NCBI GenBank assembly: GCA_016630905.1
Contig: WBMQ01000001.1
Location: 930,001-994,000, forward strand
Direction of reading: 5' to 3'
DNA: 64,000 nt
Source of the DNA: Capillidium heterosporum
Lineage: Eukaryota > Entomophthoromycota > Entomophthoromycetes > Entomophthorales > Capillidiaceae
Position numbers and translations under genes: made by a program. This document shows, one piece after another, positions 10,991 to 22,504 of this stretch. The notes below the pieces were generated by a model. That model was not told the origin of the DNA. It saw nothing but the letters and a program-made list of their open reading frames with translations, and searched no databases. Every line of letters begins with the position of its first letter. Positions within the stretch are counted from its first letter, which is position 1.

Positions 10991-13900
10991 AATTTATAGT
11001 GGTGGTTGAAAATGAATAGTAGTAAGGAATTTGATACGTGCTTTTTTGTTTTTTAATTTGGTTGCACACCAATACCTTTTAGAACCATATTTAATGTTTG
11101 TCTAGTAATTTATAAGCTGTTATATTTTGATATAATAAAGTGATTTAATAGATAAGACACGTATATAACGCGAAGTTTAATGCTCGATAAGATACCTTGA
11201 TATTGTACCTAATTTTTTACCGTATATATAAATTGCTTGGTTTATAAGATATAATACATCTCTATAACTTCTTTAATAGAATATTTATATTAATTGCTAT
11301 ATATAATGCTTATGACTTTTATCGAAATTTATTGCAATACTGGACTATATTTTTACATAACTTGAATTACTTCGTTGCAGTATTTGGAACACTAGTATAT
11401 TTTACATTCAGCTATGCTTATTCATCCATCCAAACCTACCACTCGGCTTCCTAGGCTTAAATGTTTATTTGACAGATTCAAGGACTACTTGGTTCAAGTT
11501 ACAGCGTAACATCTACAACTCGAACGTTCTATACAAGATGTTTCACCAACTTTTTAAAATAACCACGACGCGTCTAATCTTTAAAATTTAAAGTCTTTTT
11601 GATGGAAGTAAAAGAGCGTTCTTACCTCCCCTTCCCTTTCATTATAAATTCAATCATCGACTTTAGTATATAACATCCTTCAAATTTAAGTAACGATATC
11701 ACTATGAAGTTCAAAACTTATAAAAGCTTCAATATATACTATGATGCTAGTTAGGAAAAAACAAGGTCCATTCTAGTTAAAGGGACTTTCAAAAAGCTAC
11801 TTTACACAATCAAGTTTACTAAAAAGACTGCAACTATAAGCAAACTCTGCCATAATCAACCTTTGATGTCGGTTGATTTTACTAGTTTTTCTATTAACGA
11901 CCAACCTAAATTCAAGCCAAATTTCTTAGATCTTACTGCTGACTTCTTTTGTTGAAATTGATCGAAATACATTAAAGAGTATAGAGCTGGAAACCCACTT
12001 TATCAAAACTAGTTATTATTGTCAACACATTGACAAGAAATGAATTTTAACTTTAAGAGATACAAAAGAACCTATCGGTTCCTTTAGACGAAGTAGTTCT
12101 AGAGAAGAGTTGGGGATATTATCTTTATCTTTAAGCTTGAGGAAAGTGGAGTTTATTGTTTTAATATTTACTTTTGCCTTCTCTTTATACCGTAAGGAAT
12201 TCGATTTCTGATCAGAGATTGTAGTGGATTCACTATTAGATGGTAGATCGAGTACAAACTCTATCAAGGATAGAAATAAGAACACCTTAAACGTGATTCG
12301 AATATTCTACCAGAGGGCGTTAGGTGCTTATTTGGCAGCCGGCTTTCACTTGGGTACAACAGTTGAGCTTTGAGAACAATCAATTGGTTGCCGTTACTAG
12401 TAGGTATATGTCTGCTTTTGCAAATTGCTAGGCAAACTATTTGTTCGAGCTAATGGTGTAATTAACTTTATATGAATTAGCTTCTATTCTTTCAGATTTG
12501 ATATATAGCTTATATATTTTTTATAACCAGCTACGTAAGTATTGTGAATACTAAATAGATATATATTTATAAGTATATAAATTGGCTACGTTTAAATATT
12601 CAACTTTTGTTTGCCATATATCGATAGATTAGAACACTAGTAAGTTATGGTTTGTAAGCTAGTATATAAATTCATATTTTGAAATTTATGTAAGGCTATA
12701 TATATTTATATTTGGCTACTACAGTAAAACAATTCATACTGAAAATATTAGTGATATCAGCTGCAATAATATTTTGAAATCATTTGCTTTTCAAAACCCA
12801 CTTGGTTTGAAAAGCTACCTTTAAAAGTAGATTACAAATATATCTAATCAAAAGTAAGTCAACACCTTAGTAACCTATATATACATCTTAAGTACTTCAA
12901 CCAGCTTTACTTTAAAATGTAACTAAGCAGATTCAAGTTTTAATAGATAGTTGAAGGTGTATATTCTAAGTTATTATCCAAAATGAACTTATAACTTGAG
13001 AACGACTATTTTTCTCCTCCAAGATGTGAATCCTCACAAAATACACAGCTCTTCCTACTTGTGCTTATGTCAAAGTGTAAGTTTCTTTTTGATTCCAATA
13101 AAGTGGCTGGCTTCAAATATACCTTTTTGTCTTAAGCCTGACAGGCATCTTATGGACAAACTCTCTAGCTAGGGCCTTATAGTTCCTCCAACGATTGTTT
13201 CCTCTAACTTAGACTAGCTGTAAGCATCCACTTAACCTTTGCTTTTACATGATATCTATTCCAATGAAATACTGGTTGAGAAATTGAATTTAGATTTCAT
13301 ATAAAGGAAGTGAAAAATATTAGGTAAACAGCTTCCTACATGAAGGTTAAATCTTGCTGTATTAAAACGATCAAAGCTTTTATATATCCTTTTTAATGAT
13401 TTATAAACGATATAGGGTCTGTCCTTTTATGATGGATGGTAGTTCTTTACTTATTAGACCCAAATTTCAAATAGACTAAAGCAATTTTGAGCTCTATATA
13501 TCAATGTAAAAGTCGAATGTTATTGTCCCTGAGGTATTTTAAATCGGTATCAATTTCAGTTGTAGGACTGATTGTCTTTGTCATTTATCAAAGATCTATA
13601 ACAGGATGCTAAACTGCTGTCTCTGTCCAAACTATAATATACACCTTGGGATCGAAAGTAATAAAAGTTGTAAATTGAACCAGGACAAAGCTAAACTCTA
13701 GTTTCTATAGGATACAGCCTTTGTTAAATATATTTATATCGATGAGTTTCTTTGTATAGTTCATTGCCCCTCTAAATGCCTGATGAAATTATCCCTAAAA
13801 CTGGAAGGATTGTAGCGATACTTTGCTTTCCTACACTAGAAAGTTGAGGCACTGGCTTTCATACCTATACTACTCAATGTTGATTCAGTTTTGCTTGCCT

Positions 13901-15523
13901 ACCTGTAGAAATTGCTGCACACCATCAACTTTTGTCGACAGAAAACTGATTGGAGTTACACTGTCATCATAATTAAAATTGTACTTAAGGCAATTACTAT
14001 ACCGAAAATTTATATGCAAATATATCTAAAGGCACCGATGTTAAACATCAGCCAAAAAATTTAGAGTGTTCAAAATGAGAACACCCTGTTCCTACTCCTG
14101 ATATTTATATAAATTATACGTGTATGTGGATTTTACTCCACATTCTAATATACAAATCAAATCACATATCCCTAATTTCCTATACTATCTATCTCACAAA
14201 TTGTTATACCGATTAGAAGTGTGATGGCTTAATCAAAATTTGTTAAATCCGAATCAACTCCAGATAGAATAAGTGGTACCAACCATATATAAATCCAAAA
14301 CATTTATTACAGGCCTATATAAGTTTCAAATTAAAGTATAAGCAAAGTTTATTTACCAAAATATGTAGAGCATTTTTTACATTTACAGCGGAATAAAAAT
14401 GGGCGAAAATATATTCCTTAGGATTCGTTCTAGATCTTCTGTATACCTACCTTATCCCAGCTTTTAAATTCCGTTATAAAGCCACTACCTTGATTTTCGG
14501 GGGATGTAAAAGATGTTATAATTTCAAGCTCCTTAAAATAAAGTGGTTCGTATATACATTTTCAATAACTGTTAGGAATATATGTAGCCCAAGCAACTAA
14601 GCTAATAGAGTGCCAAATGCCTATTTAAGCTAAAAGTACCTTGCCCACAATACATGCAAGAGCTACTTTTTAAAAAAACTGCATAGGTAGAAGCTATAAA
14701 AAACTTATACAGGATGGGACCAAGCAAAAGAAAAATAGATGATGGAATTGGAAATAGGGCCTATTCCAACTAGATTTCTTAGCAAAGCCAAGCCATCACT
14801 TGACAAGTGCTCAAATGGACACTCATCAGAATTCTACCAAAAGAGAAATACCAAAGGTAAATGTTTATCAACCACCTGTAAAAATACAAAGACTTTTAAG
14901 AAACCAGTATTTGAAAATGAATGTAAAGTAGCCAAAGGTAAACATCCCTGATGTTTTACAAGGGTTTCCATTTCAAAGGCTGTAAAATGTCTACGAACCT
15001 TCTTGGTAAATTTTCAAGGGTGAACGCCTACAAAGAAAGCCAGGTTTGTGAAACGGGATCTCGATATAGTAAAAGAAGGGCAGCCAGTAAGAAAGAGGTA
15101 ACAGATAACTTGTATTATTAAGCAATCACGTATTGAACTAAAAAGAATCTAAAATGCTATTGTGAAGATAGTATCGAAAAGTCAAAGGCGGGGCTTGCTA
15201 ATATAGTAATAAGATGATTTTATGGCATTTATAGGATATGGATAGATAGTTGGAAAAGAAACTATACGCCCTATATCAGGTTAGTGCTGCATTTTTCGAA
15301 AACTCCTGGAACATATACATTACATTTATATTGTAAAAATAGCAAATTTAATAAACTACAGTTAGCCAGTAGGAACCAAAGATGTACTAATTAAAATGAT
15401 ATTTATTGTCAAGCATAAAAGTCAAGCCGAGTTAGTTTAGCTTCAAGCAAAGTTAGAATGGGTGGGGGGAAGAGTTGGGATGTGTACATTAGACGTAATT
15501 GTAATCAATTATAACTTCAAAAG
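10991..15523. other. 4.5-kb gene-poor region
   Basis: A long AT-rich tract without a convincing gene. The minus-strand frame at 12022-12285 begins with a hydrophobic run (FLFLSLIEFVLDL) but has no upstream ATG in frame, and its only internal support is weak resemblance to the small secreted proteins near 57 kb. The plus-strand frame at 14739-14951 is Lys/Ser/Asn-rich with no motif. Many short runs of TATATA occur. No tRNA, rRNA or repeat array was recognised. A centromere, replication origin or long non-coding RNA cannot be excluded from the sequence alone. Confidence 0.4.
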
Positions 15524-16774
15524 TTACAAGGACTGGGGCTGTTGGTTCATGGTATTATTTGCCGATTCGGGGTTGTTGACGTCCTCAAGGATAGTCTCCA
15601 TGGGGTTACCCTCTTTACCGAAGAAGTTGCCGTTAGCAAACAAATCCATCGTGTTCTGCATCTGCTGGTTTTGAGAATCCAAGCTGAGGCTGGAGTTAAT
15701 ACTGTTTTTGTCACTGCTGATGTTTAAAAGACTCTGTAGATGACGGATGTAATCGACTGATTTCCTGAGGATGGCACCCTTGTTGACCTTGGTGTTATCC
15801 AGAAGAGAATCGGGCAGTAGAGTACTCAATTCCTGGATCTTCTCGTTGATGATGTCGCGGCGGCGTCGCTCCACTTGGTTGTGGGATTCGCGGCGGCGTC
15901 TACGCTTTTCCATCAAGATGAGGTCCTGCTTGGAGGCATGTTCGGGATCCAAACCAACCGAACCTCTAGCACTTCGCTGTGACGTTGTTAGGGCTTATCA
16001 AAGACCCAGGGCTCATGTGGTTATTCCAGCCTGAGTTCTGATTAGGGAGAGACATGCTGTACATGTTCATGGGGCCGGGGCCGCCTGAAGCACCCATGTT
16101 GGGGAAGCTACCCATGTTCTCGCTGAAGCTACCGGCGTGGCGGTTGTGGTTCATGATGCGGGGGTTGCTGAGTGGGTTCTGGTGGTGAGGGCCATGAGTA
16201 CCGAAGCTGGCTGACAAGTTCTGGTCACTTTCGACACTGTCGTAGTTGAAATCTTCCGAGATGGGAGAGATCATGTTTCAAGGCGCCACCGTGGGGGGAG
16301 CTGTTCATGGGATGGACCTTTGAGCCCGAACATCTGTGAGTCGTCCCATGACTCGTAGCGGTGAGGTCGGTGACGGTTGATGGCGATGGGGCCGACCAAA
16401 CTGGCGTTGGGTGCCGTGAACTCACCTTCGTGGGGGGAAGGCAAATCGAACATGGAATCGGCTTTGACGCTGGCTGAGAAAGGGGCGACCATGTTGGGCA
16501 TAGCACCACTGTGTACCGACATGCGGCGTGGCGTCTGGTGTGAGTGATTAGAGGCGTGGTGTCCAGAGTGACTGTGGCTGTGGTGGTGGCTTGGGTTGTG
16601 GGAGTGCGAGTGGTTCATGGGGTGGCCCTGGTGTTGGCTGGGGTTGTTCTGGTTCATGTAGGGTGGGAAGTTGCCGTAGTTGTAGTAGGACATATTGTCG
16701 TTGGGTCCAGGCGTCTGCCCGTTCATGCTGTCGGCTCCCATGGCGCGGTTGTGGAAGGTGTTGGAGTTATTCAT
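15524..16774 (-). CDS. RTG3: bHLH transcription factor, Rtg3-like, frame interrupted
   Basis: The C-terminal part has a basic helix-loop-helix preceded by LDPEHASKQDLILMEKRRR and RESHNQVERRRRDIINEKIQ, with helix 2 in GAILRKSVDYIRHLQSLL. This is the Rtg3 class, which includes retrograde-signalling and glycolytic regulators that bind E-box/R-box DNA in the nucleus. The N-terminal region is rich in His, Asn, Ser, Met and Pro (for example HSHSHNPSHHHSHSHSGHH). The start is MNNSNTFHNRAMGADSMNG at 16774. Three joins are not in one frame: near 16317-16321, near 16275-16278 and near 15971. The last can be explained by a 40-nt intron with a GTCTTT donor, a CCTAAC branch-like site and a GCTAG acceptor. 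The first two need either skipped bases, one missing base, or one atypical 65-nt intron. Confidence 0.75.
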
Positions 16775-19700
16775 AGCTATTAATTAGGGTTGGGTAATGA
16801 TATAGAGAATATTTAACAGGTTGCGAGTTGGATAAGTTGTTTACGGTGGAGACAGTGCTAAGCTGTTTTTTGGATACCGGCAGTAGTGAAGGTGGTCAGC
16901 AGATTATTTGGTACTGAAGTCACGTATGTTGGTGAGAAGGAAGTGTTGGTTATATAAACAGCTAAATACAAAAAGTGGAAAGTCGTGGTGAAAAGAACTA
17001 CCAGGTGATGTTTTACTAAATTTACTATTTATAACAAATTGTATCGAGCAAAAGATCGAAACCAACAGCAAATTTGTGAAAAGGAATGACTGAGAAGAAA
17101 TTAAAGGTTGGACTACTAATTTATACTTATCCATCCTTTGGGTCATACGGCCACTTTACCAATTATTTGAAACTTATAATTCAGGATATGGTAAAATCTA
17201 ACTTATCCTCCAGTTTGCTTTTATGGAAACTAGGACTGTCGCCGTCAAACCTAGCAAACGCATCGAATCTAAGACTGCCTTGCTGTGATTGGCTGGCCTA
17301 AGTTTATTTTGGGCTGGCCATAAAGGAGCAAAGAAGGATTTGTTCTTGATTTCCAATAATGGAGTCTTGCGAAGATATAGAGCCTGAGCTGCCAAATCGT
17401 CGTATTGACCCGCAAATTTAGCGAACATTTCGAGTTGCTTTGAGTTTCCTTTTTGACAAATGAATACCCAAATCCAATATAGGAATACTGGCTCTCGGAC
17501 TGAAATTTAACAAATTGATTTCCGAGGATTTTATTGGGATTGGTATTTAGGAATCCCATCCTTTTTGGTGGTAGCTCCTTTGGCGAGGCATGAAACTCTT
17601 ATCTGAAAATCACTTTGTAGTATATATATATAGACCCTTTAAGACTCACCATACATCCTGTTCAAATATATTTTCAAGAACCACGGTCTATGCATTCGTT
17701 ATGGTCCACCATAGCTTATTGGAATGGATTCCCATCTTTTATCGAGCTTCTATTGACTGCTATATTCAATCAGGGAAATCAAGTGAACGCTACATATCTA
17801 TTATCCTGAAACATGTAAATATATAGATTTCCATAGTAAGCCTATATGACCTTACAAACCATACATTGTACAACCCACCCTTGAATATAACAGTAATCTA
17901 AGTATATGTAAGATAGTAGCGTATATGGGCATTTTATAATTCATATTCTAAAAGATCATACTACAGTTTTGGCCCGGATTCCCAACATTTCCTTTCTTTC
18001 CGACCAACAAGTGGATATGAGGTAATAGGCCAATAATTTAATATAAAACGACCCCTGCATTAACGAAACCACTTGCTGATCGGATACTTTCTTACTCCGG
18101 TTTAAACCCAAAAATCAGCTTGGTTGGTGCAAACCGTCAGCCCAAACTATTTCTAATAAAAGTGTATAAATTTAGTATATTGTAAAGAGGGCTGACCCGA
18201 CCCCAGCCTTTAGCTTGCTAATATCCAAGCCCTCGAATATTGTAAGAGCCCTACCGATAGCATGGGTGCCGCAATTAAGGGTTCATTAAAGGGTTATGAA
18301 CACCGTCACAAATTTATATCTCACCTTGGTAGTTCGCACATATTGGGACTGCTGACGCATAGTCATTTGATCCTCGACTTTGCGATATATCTGGAAAACT
18401 GGGGATAGTTTATACTTTTAGTAAACTAGTTTGGATTTGCCACCCCGCACTGTTGGTTGTGACTACTTTTGCAAAGAAAATTTACTATTTGAAGCCTCGA
18501 TATAAAACTCGGGATAACTTTGAAATATCAGCATAACTACTTAAAAGCATTGTACTCTGGAGTAAAAGTCTTTCTATACAGCATATATATCAAGCGTAGC
18601 ACCCGTTTGGCTACATAGTTGTTATGGATGATTTTCGAGCCACCATACATTTGTTTTCACAAAGCAACCACAGAATTAGTCCCCAAAAAGTTCTAGTTTC
18701 TCAATTCTGCCAAATCTAACGAAACTCCGGATGTACAAATATGGTTATAGATTTAATAGTTACAGACAAAGTCGATTAGATGAAATCAAATCAAGAATCA
18801 TAAATGAAAGCGCATCCTTGTGACTACCTTTACTATTATGAGTCACCTGGACGCATGACCTTGAACAATTGATAAGACGTAGAGCTAAACAAACAGGTGT
18901 ATCGAACTTTCGCATCGAAATATAGATCAAATTCTACATAGTATTTTGGCATAATACCCTTCCCATATGATCACTAGTAAAAATGCAATAGCTATTTAGA
19001 GTCTTATTCGTATTTATATAACGAGTTTTGTAAGCGGATAGGGTGGAGTAGCAGCGAAGTTGTAGGGCTAACTTAGTCGGGGACGGGTCGTAGGGTTATC
19101 TTTTCTATGCCTGCAAAAACACCTCCATTATAAATAGGTCAAGTTTCCAAGTGTCCAGGCTCATCTGTCTATTATTATCTAGGAAAACCCCGTCAATCTA
19201 CCCTTCCATGTATATATTCCGACAGAATTGTACTGCAAATATATTGCCTTTTTTACTTCATTGCTGGATATCGGAATTGCAAAAATACTTTAGATTTGGC
19301 GGTGCTGTTTACCGATAGAATGCATATTGTATTATCAAGTTACAGCCCAAGAAAGGCAGATTGAGTAAAGCATTTTTATCGCGATACAGTGAGCTTTACT
19401 TAAGCCAGGCTTATCACATGTTTTGATTAAGGGAAGTGCTAGACTCACAATGTGAAAGTCTTTTGGAGCCACTTCATTCTTTAGTAATAATGAAATTGAG
19501 GTGAGACGAATGGTAGGCGAAAATATGGTGTTCCTCTAACATAAGGAGTAATGTTTGCACCTGTAAAAGTTTGGCATTATATCCCTTGAAGTTTGGTGAC
19601 GTTTTATTTAGATTTTTGAACAGGAAATTTTTGGTAGATTGCGGTAGTTCCATTGAAAAGAACTTTTAAGACCATATTTGCAACTTGTAACGACTGAAAA

Positions 19701-20516
19701 GGAAGCTTTATTGACATCCCTACCAACCCAGTTGGTTTTAGTAAGCTACAGTGTTAGGCCAAGGAATATACCAAAATGGGTATCGAGCTGCAACAGACTT
19801 TGGCTGCTGATAGAACTTGAGGATGGATGGTAGAGCTAAAGGAGTTGAAGTTGAGTGTTGCTTCAGTTTATAGTATCAAACCAATTTATTTTGAGCGGAA
19901 AATATATACATATGAGGTGTAATCGTGTCGAATTGATACATCTGATATTCCTACCTTATTATAATATCGGTGCTCAACTTTGAAATAAGTACAAGCCGGC
20001 TTTTAGCCAAAGAAATTAGCCAAATATATTAACCACCCTACTTTTCCATCTGCCTATCGCCATCTTGACGTCAAGGCTGATAATTAAAACCAATGCTATA
20101 AATTTAGTTAGTAAGCTATCCGTGCCTTATTTATAGCTTTCGCATCTATAAATTACATTTTATATAATTTTAGTAAAGAAATTGATTGGAATAGTATCTC
20201 TCTTGGATGCTTCTAGTCACTTGTTTTTACCTAGCTGATGTGATTAATACCAACGAACATGTATTCATTAAGACTAGATCAACCGATTACTCAAGTTCAT
20301 ATATCTTGTCAATTCTATTTCTGTTGGATAGTAGCAATCTTACCTTAAAGGAGTGCTATGTATAAAGTTACATGAAAACAGTATATAAAGTATATCACGA
20401 ATTGGCCAAAACAATGACTAAATTTTAATAAATAAATGGTGTTGAAATTCAGGTATATTACATTCTTAGAAGTGGTAATTCTATAATAATGTTCAAAAAA
20501 TTCAACACCAAAGTGA
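16775..20516. other. 3.7-kb gene-poor region with coding-like relics
   Basis: There is no intact gene. On the minus strand at about 17198-17500 a frame preceded by a plausible 3' splice site (TTTCAG) reads EPVFLYWIWVFICQKG, then GNSKQLEMFAKFAGQYDDLA and AQALYLRKTPLLEIKNKSFF. It looks like real coding sequence but matches nothing I recognise and has no clear start. On the plus strand near 18262 a 48-codon frame starts MGAAIKGSLKGYEHRHKF. The block at 18180-18380 and the one at about 19020-19110 are more GC-rich than their surroundings. These could be decayed genes, non-coding RNAs or an upstream regulatory region of the RTG3-like gene. Confidence 0.35.
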
Positions 20517-22091
20517 TTATGAGGCCAAGTGACGATTAAGCAGCTCATATAGAGAATCATCAGGAAACTCGACTTTCTTCAGCTCTTGCTACATTTTAAA
20601 AGTTTAGTAAACCAGTTTAAGATTATTAAAAGTACCCAGGTCCATTCCTGGCTAGTCTTCTTATGTATCACTAAGATTACTTTAGCGATGGAGTTTTTGA
20701 CTTCAGCTATATAGAATTCATTAGTCAACAAAATTGAATAAAGAGTTCCTTACCGTCGCTCCCATACTTAACAATGGAAACCCAAGTCAGGCCGAGTGTT
20801 TGTAAAACTCTGGAGTAGTATTTGGTCATACTAAAGAAACAATTTAATATGATTACTACCAACGCTTCAAAAGGCACAAAAGACTTACTCAAATTTGGCA
20901 TCAATGCTGATTAGGAGGAGGATACCCATTATCAAATGTAGGTATAATTTGGAACTTAGTACGTCGTCAGTAAGGTATACGTTCGTCAACTTGGTGCAAA
21001 ACAAACTGAACAAAGGCTATCAAATGTAGAATAAGTACTGATACAATATAACCTTACATTGAAAAGTAGAATAAGTTCCTCCGACTTTACTAAGAGCTCC
21101 AGGAGCTTGATCACAAATTCCAATAAGAATATATTTCCATCTGCCGTATCGGGAATTGTCAAAAAGCCCAAGTTTAGCACCTTATCGACCAATATCTCAT
21201 TTATCAGAGGGTGTTTGGACTCATCTTCCTTGAACAAGTTTATCAAGCAATCAAAAGAAACTTTCAAAAGATCGCGGTTTCGTTCAAGTGGGAAAAAGTA
21301 CAAGTTGTTGGATATAATCTATAGTCATTAGAATTAAAGAAAACATGTCTCGAACTTAAACTTACTTTATATACGAGAGTCCCATTCTCCTCATGTTTAA
21401 AATCTATTAACTTGAAATCCAACAGACCTCTTATTTTTTCTGCTATTACGATCCTTCTCCTCAGCAGCTTCATGATTGTACAGCTCACACAACCGTAGAC
21501 TCTCGGTACACACAGTTTTATGTTTTGACTTGGCATCCCCAAAGTAGAATAGAATCAAGTAATAGTAGCGGTAATCGGCACCACCACTTCAAATGGATTA
21601 GTAAACTACATATTTTAAAAGGTACCATATCGGGATCTGATCGATTATGTAATGTAAAAAATCTTCGATCAGCATAGGTTCGTTAACTAAAATATCCTCC
21701 AGTATGGCTAAAGTGATATGGTTAGCACAGATATAAAACAATATAGCACTACCTATAACCTGATCTTTGTATTCACTGAAATAAAAGTCTTCTATTTCGA
21801 CCAAGGGTACCAAAAATAGAACCAACTTCATCTTTTGCTTCTTGGAAAATTCCTACATTATAGAAAATATAGATTTAAAACAAAAAGTAAATTTTAAAGT
21901 AAATGGCTAAAATTGTTTACCTGGACGGGCCATTTTAGGATTTTAGGAAGTATTGAAGCGTAGCATTTCAAGACTAATAAAGAGTTGGCACCTAAATACT
22001 GTATCACCGTCCTATTGTAATATTCGGCCAACAAACTTTCATAGTCAACATTGTTGTCATCTGTTGAATCTATCACTTCTATCAAAGCCAT
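20517..22091 (-). CDS. unidentified helical protein
   Basis: I do not recognise this gene. About seven exons can be joined. The start is MALIEVIDSTDDNNVDYESL at 22091, and later segments include EFSKKQKMKLVLFLVPLVEI, ADYRYYYLILFYFGDAKSKH, NNLYFFPLERNRDLLKVSFD, HPLINEILVDKVLNLGFLTI, YYSRVLQTLGLTWVSIVKYG and the C terminus PDDSLYELLNRHLAS. The regular Leu/Ile/Phe spacing suggests an all-helical, ARM- or HEAT-like fold. Short introns follow the local style. Around 21440-21480 two overlapping frames must be joined. This works with a 37-nt intron with a GTGTGA donor, or by skipping one A in the run after AGAAAA. It is divergent from the RTT107-like gene, with about 410 bp between start codons. Confidence 0.6.
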
Positions 22092-22504
22092 CTCGTCTGC
22101 CTAAATCTGAACTCTGATTCTAGTTGAAAGTTGTCTCGGCTTGAACACGCAAAGATCAGGTGGCTTGAAACTTTCATAGATGATTGATTTTGAAATCGGT
22201 GATTCGATTGAAAAGTACTTGTAACAAAGCTATCTTGCCTATTAAGATTCTATCCAATCGTAGAAACCAGTTTTGACTTGACTCCTTTACAATTGGCCAA
22301 AGACTACGTCTTTTACAAAGTTTATCAGAGAATGGCTTACTGATTTTTTGCAAAGCATCTTGATCACCAATTTACCAGATTACAGCCTTAGAACACTGCT
22401 AGAGAACAACTAAATTTATCAACCAGTTGCATATATCACTTGGCAAAAGAGCTATAAAGAGATTAGGATCCAACATACGATATAGCTGAATTCAGAAACA
22501 TAGT

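Noticed and set aside
12022-12285. Possible third secreted-protein paralogue
   Set aside because: There is no in-frame ATG and resemblance is limited to a hydrophobic start and a short LELLRL-like stretch.
16544-16783. Plus-strand frame of Val/Gly-rich protein
   Set aside because: It is the shadow of the His/Ser/Asn codons of the RTG3-like gene on the other strand.
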